Positions 43,718 to 54,705 of a stretch of DNA of 64,000 bases are shown one piece after another (positions within the stretch are counted from its first letter, which is position 1; each line of letters starts with the position of its first letter). Below the pieces are notes generated by a model that saw only the letters and a program-made list of their open reading frames with translations, was not told where the DNA came from and did not search any database. Position numbers and translations under genes: made by a program. Source of the DNA: Adineta steineri (Eukaryota > Rotifera > Eurotatoria > Adinetida > Adinetidae); NCBI GenBank assembly GCA_905250115.1, contig CAJNOI010000135.1, positions 5,614 to 69,613 on the forward strand, in the 5' to 3' direction.

Positions 43718-44221
43718 CACCTGCATCCACCCACACCTACACCCACCCTCAAGAGGTGGTGAAACACGATCTAAAAAGAGTATTGAATTATCTAATCAAT
43801 AGTATCTCACGAACACAATTCCTTACGGTTGAAATTTCGAATAAGTCTATTGCTTTTCTTTTAGCAATCTGAATCGTCATCGCTTCATAAGTGTTGATAT
43901 TGATGCTTTCGCCTCTTTGTATGATAAAAGATTAACAGACTACTTTTTGCTTCGTCACAACAAGTTTAAACTGTGCATCCGAGCATTGGTGATGATATTG
44001 CATTTTTGACTGTATTTTTGCACCATCATAAAAGTCAATAAATTATTGTTGTACGTTAAGCTCGGTATTCAGTAACTAAAAGAAACTAAATGTTACGTAT
44101 AGTGTTATTTACCTAGAATAGATAAGAGCATTAAAAGATTAATGAAACAATAGTAATATTTAAGAGTATGTCTATTCTTTAGCCTTCACATTATTCTTTT
44201 ATCGCAAGTAAAGAGACAAAT
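43718..44221. other. Telomere-like repeat half and intergenic DNA
   Basis: 43718-43755 is one arm of the hairpin family (CACCCACACCTACACCCACC then CTCAAGAGG). A following stretch, GTGAAACACGATCTAAAA near 43759, recurs near 60608. The rest is AT-rich with no gene; it includes the promoter side of the hydrolase. Confidence 0.45.
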
Positions 44222-45319
44222 ATGAATACTTTCAAGCTTATTACCTTTCGTCTTCTAACTCTTTTCATCATTATTACACAGTTCAAAGATATATCATCGG
44301 TGTCTTCAATTAAGAAACTTTATGCTGTCCTTTCCAATCGGCAGATTACGTCTACCATTACAAAAGCACAAAACTATCAAGTTGCGCCCGGTATTAACTA
44401 CGAGTATTTATATACCAAAGGAAGTAACAACAATAGTTCAAAACCAACTATGTTATTTTTGCATGGTTTTCCATCTTCTTTCCATAGTTGGCGCCATCAA
44501 ATAGACTATTTTTCACGACAAGGTTATGATTGTCTAGCACCAAATATGATGGGCTATGGGAGAACCTATTCACCATTGAACGTGAGTGAATACAAGAGCA
44601 AGGCAATGGTTGATCACCTGATTACTCTTCTGAATTACTTACAAATAAACAAAGTCATTGTCGTGGGTCATGATTGGGGTACTCGAACAGCCGGTCGATT
44701 CCTCTTGCATCGTCCTGAACGAACTGTAGGTGTAGTACTCATTAGTGGTAGTTACAATGCACCGGCACTCTTTGATCTCGATCGAGCACTTGAAGCTTCG
44801 ACGAAAGCGTTTGGATATGAAATCTATGGTCATTGGAAGTTTTTTGAAGCTAACGATGCTGCAAAACTGATTGAGAACAATATAGAAGGCTTCATGGATC
44901 TTGTCTTTGCCAGTGATCCAACTCTCTGGAAGACAAATTTTGCTCCTGTTGGAAAAGTACGAGAATGGGTGGTAAATAAGAATAAAACAACTAGAGGTGC
45001 ATATATGACAGCTAATGATTATGAGATCCTTCGACAATATCATGCTGAAGGAATGCAACCAAAATTGAATTGGTTTAAAATGATGATTGCGAATAATGAT
45101 TGGGAAGATGAGAAAAATCGTAATCCTGTACTCCAACGACCAGTGCTGTATCTCGGAGGAAAGAAGGATTATGTTAGCGTGATTTCTGCCTATGGAGGAC
45201 CAAGTCAATATATTGCCGATTTGCAAACATGTCCACTCGATACAGGTCATTGGGTGATGGAGGAAGATCCACAAGGAGTTAACGGCATTATCGAAAGATG
45301 GATCAAAAGAATTCAATAA
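44222..45319 (+). CDS. Epoxide hydrolase-like alpha/beta hydrolase, secreted
   Basis: An intronless 365-residue enzyme with an N-terminal signal sequence (about 1-28). It has HGFPSSFHSWRHQ (oxyanion, about 81-93), the nucleophile Asp151 in VVGHDWGTR, Asp at about 316 in GGKKDYVSV, and His at about 343 in GHWVMEEDP. GHDWG with an Asp nucleophile is the signature of epoxide hydrolases and haloalkane dehalogenases. The cap segment YEIYGHWKFFEANDAA resembles fungal and bacterial epoxide hydrolases, where a Tyr activates the epoxide. The probable reaction is hydrolysis of an epoxide to a diol in the secretory pathway or outside the cell. Lack of introns and the microbial-type cap make transfer plausible. 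Dehalogenase activity cannot be excluded. Confidence 0.87.
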   Translation: MNTFKLITFRLLTLFIIITQFKDISSVSSIKKLYAVLSNRQITSTITKAQNYQVAPGINYEYLYTKGSNNNSSKPTMLFLHGFPSSFHSWRHQIDYFSRQGYDCLAPNMMGYGRTYSPLNVSEYKSKAMVDHLITLLNYLQINKVIVVGHDWGTRTAGRFLLHRPERTVGVVLISGSYNAPALFDLDRALEASTKAFGYEIYGHWKFFEANDAAKLIENNIEGFMDLVFASDPTLWKTNFAPVGKVREWVVNKNKTTRGAYMTANDYEILRQYHAEGMQPKLNWFKMMIANNDWEDEKNRNPVLQRPVLYLGGKKDYVSVISAYGGPSQYIADLQTCPLDTGHWVMEEDPQGVNGIIERWIKRIQ

Positions 45320-45721
45320 ATTTTAATTTAAATAAAAAAAACTAGATGAATGAACATAATAAAAATATCGAAAATAAAAGTGTCGAAAAGCCTTTAAACA
45401 TGTAAGAAGTAAATATCCGAAGAACGGGTGTTTTGAAAGGTGATCGATCAGGATGTCCTTTTAAATATATCATTGGTTAGTTCGATCCTAAGTCATTCAG
45501 TGCAATGATACATATATGTAAGAATGCTATTCTGCTGTTTATTATTCGAGAAATAGATACCAGATGGAAGACGTCGATGAATAACCACTATTAGTAATAA
45601 ATCAATATGTATATAAATGTAATAAAAAATTCCTAGTAAAAAATATCGGATTTGTATAGTGAAGGATTGCAAGATAGCCGTCCATACTGATATAAATAAC
45701 AATTATCTATCTGGTAGTAAA
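45320..45721. other. Intergenic, no gene seen
   Basis: AT-rich spacer between the hydrolase and a transposase relic. Confidence 0.45.
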
Positions 45722-46205
45722 AATGAACATAGTCATCCACTAGACCCAGACGCTATTCAAAGCAAACAACGTGTATTGAATGAATAAACAGCCATTAGAA
45801 AAATCTATGACGAAGAAATCGCAAAAACTGCTTTGAATTCGGTGGCGAAAGCCATATGCTCAATAGTAAATGAAATTTGTAAGTTATTTTATAATTAATA
45901 ATTAATGAATAGATTTCTGCATTTTTAGATCGAAGTACTGCTAAAAATCACAGTAGATTGACACCACCAATACCAGATTCATGCTTGTTTGACATACCTG
46001 AAAAATTTAAAACGACTATCAACAACAGACGATTCTTATTTTTCGATGAGTCTCGTGTAAGACGTGAACGTTTATTAGTTTTTTCAAGTGACGATCAACT
46101 AAATTTATTATTCGATTCTCCGATAATATACATGGATGGTACTTCCGAAAAAGCTCCAAATCATTTTAACCAGATATACATAATTCATGCGGTATTTTTT
46201 AATAT
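45722..46205 (+). pseudogene. MULE-type transposase relic with FLYWCH end
   Basis: The frame begins NEHSHPLDPDAIQ, like the His-x-His end of a FLYWCH finger, and is interrupted by TAA after QRVLNE. After a GTAAGT intron (about 45879-45928) come LTPPIPDSCLFDIPE, NNRRFLFFDE, RLLVFSSDDQLNLLFDS and IYMDGTSEKAPNHFNQIYIIHA. DGTF/S..P..F.QlYtIH is the first catalytic-Asp block of Mutator-like transposases. The upstream finger and the downstream catalytic core are missing, so it is dead. Confidence 0.75.
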
Positions 46206-46347
46206 CTGTAAGCAGTATTGTTATTATCCTTTTGAAATGGTATTGGTTTATTTTAAATTGATTTAAATTGAGTTCTCTAGTATAAACAAAAAAAAATTAA
46301 TAAAATATATAATAAATTGTAATTGTAGCAACTATTTTAATTTAGAG

Positions 46348-46641
46348 ATGATGAACAAATTCAGCCATCATGCCTGCATCATACGATCTTCAAACGAATG
46401 GTTCGATAAAAACAAAGTTTCATGCAATATTCTAACAGAAAACTTAATCGAAGCTCAAGATCTTCAATTATTGTTTGTTTTTAATAGTTCATCAGAGCAA
46501 GCCTGTGTTGATTGTACATGTGGTATTAAAGTACAACTAACAAAACAACGCGGAAATTTTACGTTAAGTAATTACTATAAGCACATCAAGTCAAAGAGAT
46601 GTATTGAGATCATAAAGAAAATGAATCATTTATCGATGTAG
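46348..46641 (+). pseudogene. BED-like zinc-finger fragment
   Basis: A short frame with CVDCTCGIKVQL followed by NYYKHIKSKRC gives the C-x-C..H-x4-C pattern of BED-type or similar transposon-derived fingers. It has no downstream catalytic domain on this strand and may be domesticated or a relic. The relation to the hAT relic on the other strand is unclear. Confidence 0.4.
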
Positions 46642-47109
46642 CATCCCCAGAAACTTCGATCATTTCACCGATACAATCATAGGTATTTTCAATAACAATC
46701 AATACAACAACAAAAAAACAGATTTATCATTCAAACGATCAACAATGAGACAACGTGTATACAATGAATATCTTCGAGTTCTCATTTGTAAATATAGAAT
46801 ATTTTCTAGGTCTAGTTTTTAATTATAACCTGCTATTTTTATTGTCATTTTATCATGTTGTAAGATACTTTCTTATTCTCACAAAAATATTATATATAGA
46901 TAATTAACGAAATAAAATTAGAATGCAAAAGATATGGCAGCACATAGAAATTGAACAAATTTTACTTAGTAGCAAATCTTATAAGTGATTGATTTCAGTT
47001 AATTGTAACTGATTGCAGACAGTTCGAAAGTATCCTTACTAGTATATTTTATTAAATATATATCTTTATAAATACAGGAATATGTAACATAAGTGTTATA
47101 ATCGATTTT
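46642..47109. other. AT-rich spacer, nothing recognised
   Basis: Non-coding spacer between two transposon relics of opposite strand. Confidence 0.4.
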
Positions 47110-48128
47110 CTATATATTAATAGAATCAGATTGAATATGAATTTGTTTACCATCTGTAGTAAAAAAAATTAAAGCATAAACTTTTTGTATAAGAGAAGAC
47201 AAGTGATTACTTTGCATTTTTGAAAGGTACGATGATTGAGAACCGACAAGTGCAAATGAGTGAGCTACACATGTGTTTAACTCAAAATAATCAGTAGCTA
47301 AATGATTTCGTAAGTTCATAATTACACCTTCATGTTTTTCTGAAATATTTCTCATAATATTTCTAAAAGTCATTCAATAAGAAAAACAGAAAACCTACCT
47401 GTAAACGTTGTAGCATTGTCTGTAGCCAATCAACACGAGTTGATCGGGTTTAAAACATCCCAGGTCGAACAATCCAGCACGGAAACGACCGATTCCATGA
47501 TATTCCGGTGAATTAATCCGGTTCTGTTTGGAATCCACAGGAACCTGCAGCCAGATACGGTCGGAGAGTTCTTGAACCGGATTTTTAGATTTTTTCCAGC
47601 GATTTCCAGCTGAAAACTCACGGAATACTGCGTCAGGAATTATCGACTTGGAATCTTTGGCCCACAAGTCAGTAAGAGTTCTAACGATATTTTTTGCTGT
47701 TCCATTACCTTGAAAATCTATTAAACCATAGTATGATGTTCTAGCTTCATTATCTTCAACATATCGTACATAAACAATGCATGATTTTGCGTTTGATCTT
47801 GAAGTCAACTCATCCATCATCCAACCTAGAAGATCAAAGGCAATATTTCAGTTTTATAAATACTTTTTGTTATCATACCACAAACTGGGCTCACTTTAAC
47901 TTTTGAAACTAATCCTTTATGAAGACAATTGCACTATGTTGAATAAAAAAATGTAACTTCATTATTCCTATAACTTACACTAGCAATCTCAACAGAAAGT
48001 AAAGTTACACTTAATTTTTCCAACAGTATACATAGTGGTTCAATACTATTAAGTGAATTATCTTGTTGACATAAATGGATGCTTGAGATCATAAGATTTT
48101 GTATAGCTTTTTCATTTTGGCTCAACTG
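47110..48128 (-). pseudogene. hAT-type transposase relic (ZMYM/DUF4371-like) with GC-richer insert
   Basis: Reading the minus strand: IHLCQQDNSLNSIEPLC (about 48050), then MMDELTSRSNAKSCIVYVRYVED and ARTSYYGLIDFQGNGTAKNI (47820-47690), then TLTDLWAKDSKS. These match the hAT DE-T-D and R-Y-V blocks. A GC-richer stretch of about 240 bp (about 47435-47680) follows that does not fit the family. Then ATDNATTFTGR (about 47400, another frame) and HEGVIMNLRNH plus TCVAHSFALVGSQSS (47340-47230) resume the GxDNA and HCxAH blocks. Frame changes and the insert show it is inactive. No terminal repeats were located. Confidence 0.7.
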
Positions 48129-48816
48129 CTTTTGTTGTGTTATACGTCAATCAAGCTGAGCTCAACAAGACACAATTAATTCTTGTTCTTCGGCTTGTTT
48201 ATGAACAATACTGTTGTTCTAATAATGTTTCACTTTATCATAAGAAAAGATTATCATTTGACTTGTGCACCAAATATTTTTCTTTCATAAACATAAAATT
48301 AATATTTAGTAATTAAAAAAGTTCTTTATTCAATGTGTACAAATTATGGATAAGTCTCAATTATGACAGATACAGAACTATCTTAGCAAATAACGCTTGT
48401 CTGGAGACTTGTTCAGCTCTTTCTCGTAGAAATGGTATTTCTAATAGAGCTAAAGACTTTCTTTAGAAGATTGCTCTTTGTCCACAAAATGGTCCTTAAA
48501 AAAATCCTAAAAAATTAATATCAGATTAGTAGTTCTTGACCTCGATTACTTTTCGTTTCTAGATTAGTCTTCGATCAGTGAAGTGCGGATACACAAGCTA
48601 GCAGACAATTTATGTTTGCAAGACTACTCTTTACGAGAAAGCGAATAATTCGTTTTTTATTTAAAAAATGAGAAACTAATTACAATTTATTTGATGAATT
48701 TCTAAAATACGATCAAAACTTGGTTTATGATAAAGTGAGAATTATTCTCATTTATATATGTAAATATATACAATAATAATAATAAAAATATAGAAACAAT
48801 GTTAATTGTCAATGAT
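48129..48816. other. Intergenic with dispersed repeat
   Basis: A segment at about 48545-48670 resembles 18585-18760 (shared GAAGTGCGGA and CAGACAATTT). No gene is seen. Confidence 0.4.
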
Positions 48817-51800
48817 TCATTGTTGATATTTCTTTTTACAGTGATCTGATGATAAAGTTGATGATCTAGTTAATGTTTCACAAATACCAGAACGTGCGTT
48901 TTCATCTACACGTTGTGCACGAATAATAATATAAAGAAGAATAGACCATACACCTTCAAGACCATTAAAAATAACAAAAATCCAAGTTAAACCATGAACA
49001 TTATATGAATTAATTATAGATAATAATGGACCAATAAGCCAACTAATACCTTGTGTTACACATGATGAAAGAAGTACGAGTACACACATTTTCAGTCGTT
49101 TAGAAGATTGATCCGATGCAATAACATTTCGTGCATGATTTATCAAACATCTAATAACTGATATAATCATTATTATATTTAATAGAAGAAAAATACAAAT
49201 AGGAATTGTTAAAAAATAATGAATAACATTTGGAGTAAACCAACATATTTTATATGGATATAATATTGTTATATGATATGAAGAATTTGAATTAAAACCA
49301 ATAGCAAATGAAACATATGTTATAGATATTAGAAATGAACTAATAAGTAATAGTCGAAGTCGTTTTAATGATGGTGGAGGATATGGATGAACAAAACGAA
49401 GATAATTAAAATAACCAACACTTGTTTTTGTACAAAACATAAATATAACAAGATAATAAACAATAAACATTAATATGTTACTTGTTCGGAAGCAAATATT
49501 CTCTTCTAATGATTCGGTTTGAGTATAAACAGTTAAACCAAGAGTTATATAAAAGATAAAAACTAATATTGTACTTGCACATGATATAAGTGGTAAAAGA
49601 TCACGAGCTTCTAATTCAATATTTAAATTAATACGTCGTTTTATCAAACTATGAATAAGAATACTTAGAAAACATATTATAGAAATCATTTGAAATATTA
49701 ATGAAATAATATCTTCAACATCGAAATATTTTGTATTTTTTATGTGCATTGTTTTTGGTAACCATACAAGAGCAAATGAAGTTAAATGATTACAACTACA
49801 TTCATATCGTTGAAAATTAGAATTAAATATTGGATAAGTACATCCATGTTCAATCCAACTTGATGTATTTGTATCATAGAATGAACAATAATATTTTCCA
49901 TTAGTTAAATTATATTCTAAATTAGGTAAAAGAGTAAAATAAATTGTAATATTCATATTTGAAATAATTTGATTATTTATTGTTTGTGTTTTAGCAACAA
50001 TAATTGATGATGAAACTATTTTTTCATTTGAATTATTTAAACGATAATATTCAATAGGTGGTTCATCTATTACAAGCATATTAATATAAGTTATTCCTGT
50101 ATTAATTAATGAATCAGGACTAATTATAGCTGCAGCAGTTAAATTCGAATTGATTAAATCAATTTTAGTTGAATTTTCAATTATTTGACCACCTACACCA
50201 GATTCAAATGAAACACCTAATACAAGATCTGTTTTAGATATCGATTGACACATAATAAATGATGATGAAGAATTTTGAATAAGGCTAATATTTAGAACAC
50301 CAACTAGATTATCTATTAATATAGGTGTTAATGTTTTATTTAATTGTTCAAATGAATCCATAGATGCAGTTGCTCCAAAATATACACTAAGAGCATTAGC
50401 TATATCAATAACATTTACAATATTATTTTCATTCATTAGAAAATCTACTGCTTCATCCTAGAATAATAATATAAAAATGGCTTTTATTGTACAATTTATT
50501 TCATACGTAAGCATCAATCATTGGAACACATGTACCATTCAATCCCGGGATTAACATTGAATTATTACATAAATACTGATCATAAAAGAAAGATGGAATC
50601 TTTGTGGTAGTGGTGGTAGTAGAATATTGTGTTGTTGTTTGTGTTACTGTCGTTGTTACTTTTGTTGTTGTTGTTGTTGTTGTTGTTGTTGCTGCTACTG
50701 TTGTTACTATCGTTGTTACTGCCGTTGTTGTTTCTGTAGTTGTTGATAGTTGTGTTGCTGTTATTGTGGTTGTTGTTGTTGTTGTTGTCGTTGCTACTGT
50801 TGTTGTTGTGTCTATAAGACCATAGAAGACACTTAAATCGCCTAATTGTACAATTAATTGACTTTTAATCTAATAAATTTTAGAAAAAGAGAATAATACT
50901 TGATTTATAACATAAAATTTAATTTTTTACTTCTTGAAATATTTCTAATGAAGAACAATCAGTTGCATGACAAGGAATATTTACTTTCGATAATTCAATT
51001 TCATGGTTTGATCGATTTAAATATAAAATACCTTGTATTATAATAGGATGTAAATCATTTTCAAAATTCGAAATATTGTTTGATGTAGCACAATACGATT
51101 GATAACATTGTTCATTATTAATTCCATAATTATATATATTTGATAGAAAACAAGTACTATTACATTTTTGAAGAGGACATTCATCAGTATTCAAATTATC
51201 AATTGAATTACATTGAAAATTATTTGGACATTCATTACAATTACGTAATAATATTTCATTGTTTAAAACATTAATATTCAACCATGATTTATTTAAAGAT
51301 ATTTTCACACTATTTTTAAGATGAGATATTAAATAAGGATCATTACATAAATGCCAATTACAACCATAATAGATAAAATCTGTACTACTAATCCAATCAT
51401 TAAGAGTTTTATTATAAATAATTGATTGTTGAATTAATATATAAGGAAATTGTTGAATGTATATTTGACTAGAATTTTGATTAATATGTGTAAGATTAGT
51501 ATAAAATATTTCTTCATTGACAAATGATTCAACAATAATACAATGAGTAGTTTCAAAAGAGTTTTGTTCGGTTTCTTTACATGAACAAGTATTATTATTC
51601 ATACATAAACATTTATAACATTCGAGATTATTGGATATTGTTGTCGTTGTTGTAGTTAGGACTTCTGTTGTTTCTTCATGTGTTGTAGTTGTCAATGTTG
51701 ACGATAGTGTTGTTGGTCGAACAGATGGAAATATAGCTAGATCACTAGTTGGAATAGAAATTTGTTCTTTTATTTCTTGAAAAATAGTTGGACGAGAACA

Positions 51801-52594
51801 ATTATCAGCAGTACAAAATATATCCATTTTTAATATAGAAAATTTCGAACGATTTTGAGCTAAAAAAATAATTATATCCAGAACAATTTTAGATTGTTCA
51901 TCATCTTTATCATTTGATTCATCGCTTGAATCTTTTGATGAACATTCAGAATGAAAACATTGTTCATTTGTAAGAATATTATTTGTTAAACTAGACATAA
52001 TACACTAAATATTAAAATAAATTATTTTTTAAAATATATTATATTTCATTATTAAACACATACAGTTTTACGTTTAGTACATTTTATAATTGGACATTGA
52101 TTAAAATCAATAGGATATGTTGAATTACGACAGAATTTCTTTGGACAATAATGACATTTATCAACTACACCATTACCATAAATATTTTTATTTAACCATG
52201 CTTTATTAATCGTTGTTTTAATTGTAAGAGGAAATATATTTATTAATTTTAAATCATTACAATAATTCCAATCACAACTATAAATAATATCATGTGTTAA
52301 TGTATACCAATCTTTTGTTTTTTTATTATGTATAATCGATTGTTTTATATCAATATAATAATGATCATTGGTATTCAAATATGTTGAATTATGATTAGCA
52401 CCAGTTAAATAAATAGATGAATTATTCAATGCATATTTTAGATCAATAATACAACGAGTGCTATCATTTCTATCAATTGTATTTGAACAATCACAAAATT
52501 TTTTAAAATTACATATACATTCAAAACAAATAAGACTAGAACTAGGTATTACCATTAATATAACAAGAAAAAATGTTATCCAACCAACAATCAT
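48817..52594 (-). CDS. Adhesion GPCR with Ly6/uPAR-like repeats and Thr-rich stalk
   Basis: Four exons, 52594-52064, 52004-50931, 50869-50507 and 50457-48817, encode about 1202 residues with all phases agreeing. A signal peptide (about 1-20) precedes Cys-rich modules that end YSCDWNYCND and YYGCNWHLCNDP, the terminal Cys-Asn pattern of Ly6/uPAR three-finger folds. Each module is followed by a second Cys block and an IFQEIK element, so the unit is duplicated. A Thr-rich mucin-like stalk follows, then a GAIN-like region and the GPS motif (CSCNHLTSFALVW, about 876-888; cleavage expected between Leu and Thr of HLT). Seven helices of class B2 type occupy about 905-1165, with ITYVSFAIGF and SWLIGPLLSI. 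It is likely autoproteolysed and acts in adhesion sensing. Start: ATG before VGWITFFLVIL. Confidence 0.87.
50598..50818 (-). repeat. (ACA)n-rich coding microsatellite
   Basis: Imperfect ACA/GTT triplets read as Thr codons on the minus strand and form the stalk of the adhesion GPCR. Length variation between alleles is expected. Confidence 0.8.
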
Positions 52595-53609
52595 TATTGT
52601 CGAAATAAAAAATACTTAAACTCGATTATTTATAAAAGTAAAAGAAAAAAAAATTCTTCTATCATTAAAAAAGACGATAAAATATATACTTTATTTTTCG
52701 TTTTTTATGATTGAATGTGCCCTCATAAATTGATAACGATAATAAACATGTGACAAATTTAATCAAGTAACAATATAAAAAAAGGTATTTGCGCATTCGT
52801 CCAAATATAGATTTCTTAACAATAAAATATATTGAAAAATAATCGAAGTATAGAAAAGTAAGTAAAAACAAGATCTTTTTAATTCATTAAAAAAAAGATC
52901 TTTTTCGATTATTTTTATGATTTTATTTCATACCTGTGAATGAATTTATTATCCTTTAATAATTAGTACAAGCATTTGCTCTTCGTTTCATTTCTTTCAG
53001 ATATAAATCAGTAAGTATAATTCTAGATTTATTTCAAGACATTAATTTAGAAATATGATTTTTTTCATAGTGCAATTGTATTGAGAGATGTATTTATTTT
53101 ATTGTTAGTTAGATCATATTATACTCCTAGTACGTTTATAATTCTAATTCAATCTATTCATAGAACGGGATACACAACTGATGTTAGTATAGGACAAAAT
53201 AAATATATCTTTCTATTTTTGTTATTTGACATTTAATTAGAATACTTGTTTGAATGTAAATAAAAACTGATAAGCATCGTTGATTTGTTAGAAAATATTT
53301 TCTTTTCGATTTCTAAGATAATAAATTTGAGTTTTATTTTTCTATAAAATTGTTTTGAATATAAAGAAAAGATTAGTTTTTCTTATAAATCAAATAAATA
53401 GCATGATTCTTTTGTTTTTATATATATATATTGTTGAGTAGAATAAGAAAAAGAAAAGGACAAGATAACAATATGACAAGTATGTGTATTTTAAATGTCA
53501 TATGATTGTTCTTATCGTTGTTGGTCTATAGATAAATATAATAATAAGATTTGTGCTTGTAATGTTTTATTTTAACTATTTTAAGATACGTATAAAATAG
53601 AATTTTATA
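52595..53609. other. Divergent intergenic region
   Basis: About 1 kb of AT-rich DNA between the 5' ends of the adhesion GPCR and the CHAP gene. It may carry both promoters; no site is recognisable. Confidence 0.5.
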
Positions 53610-54474
53610 ATGAAATTTTTATTAATTTTAATTAATATTTATTTACTTGTAAAATGTGATAATAACGTGGATATTCCATCTCAATCAGGTAATTTGTAAT
53701 ATATATAATAAAAAGATAAATATAAATTGTTTAAAAATAGTTAATAGAACTGTTGTTCCATATAATACAATCGTTGGATATGCATCAACAAATGTCGAAG
53801 CTTATTCAAATGGAAATGATAGTCAGACAACAACTGAATATAATTCTTTATATGGAATATTTATGGGAATAAAATGGCAATGTGTTGAATACGCACGTCG
53901 ATGGTTATTTATACGTAAAGGTTGTGTTTTTGACAGTATTGATGGTGCTGCTGATATTTGGACACAAATTGATTATGTTCAAAGAGTTGATGATAAAAAA
54001 TGTTTTTCAGTTAAAAAATATTCAAATGGTTCTCCTAATCGACCACAAAATGAATCATTACTTATATATAATCGTTCAGGAATTGCTTTGCCATTTGGTC
54101 ATGTTGCTATTATTGTTGATGTTTTATCTAATTCTATTCGAGTTGCCGAAGAAAATTATGATTCTTATTTATGGATTGGTAATTATTCTCGAGAAATTCC
54201 ATATAAATATTTAAATGGAAATTATTATATTGAAGATAAATATCCAATTGCTGGTTGGATATCGATTATTGATTATAATCAAACAAAACCATTAGATAAA
54301 TATACAATCAATAATATTATTAAACTTAATGGAACATCTCCAGATTTTATTTGTTCAAATAATTCTATTTATTCAAATAATTCTATTTATTCAAATAATT
54401 CTACTTATCATTTTATTTCATTTTATTCTTATCTTATTTTTATTTTCGTTTTATTAAAAAATTATTGTATGTAG
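53610..54474 (+). CDS. Secreted CHAP-domain amidase (glutathionylspermidine amidase-like)
   Basis: Exons 53610-53688 and 53741-54474 are separated by a 52-bp GT-AG intron and give about 270 residues. The first exon encodes a signal peptide (MKFLLILINIYLLVKC). The catalytic domain has YGIFMGIKWQCVEYARRW with Cys74, LPFGHVAII with His147, and VAEENYD with an acidic/Asn partner. These are the NlpC/P60-CHAP amidase residues, closest in pattern to the amidase half of glutathionylspermidine/trypanothione synthetases. The C-terminus has three tandem SNNSIY-like sequons and a hydrophobic end, compatible with a GPI anchor or membrane tail. It probably cleaves an amide bond of a polyamine conjugate or peptidoglycan peptide. 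The domain is mainly microbial, so transfer is possible; the intron would then be a later gain. Confidence 0.85.
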
Positions 54475-54705
54475 AAATAAAATATTCTACTGTTTATATT
54501 ATTTCATTGTCACTGTATCGTATGTTATCAAGTAGCTTCTAAATCTAGTTCACACTCTTTATTCTGTGTATAAGAAAAGGATTGGATATTTATTAGAATA
54601 TTGAATATAATAATTTGAATACATTAAAATCGAATGTTTAAAAGAGATTAGGATTAGTTAGTTTTTCTAGAATTGGGATGAGTTTGGAGAAATTTCTAAT
54701 ATTAT

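Noticed and set aside
43531..43872. ORFs running through the N gap
   Set aside because: Continuity through 100 N is meaningless; only the minus-strand VHS exon at 43617-43583 is supported.
44639..45316. Minus-strand ORF of 225 codons
   Set aside because: Shadow of the epoxide hydrolase; no domain and opposite codon bias.
46348..48128. BED finger and hAT relic as one gene
   Set aside because: They are on opposite strands, so they cannot belong to one transcript without an inversion.
50604..50825. Plus-strand valine-rich ORF
   Set aside because: It is the antisense of the Thr-rich (ACA)n stalk of the adhesion GPCR.
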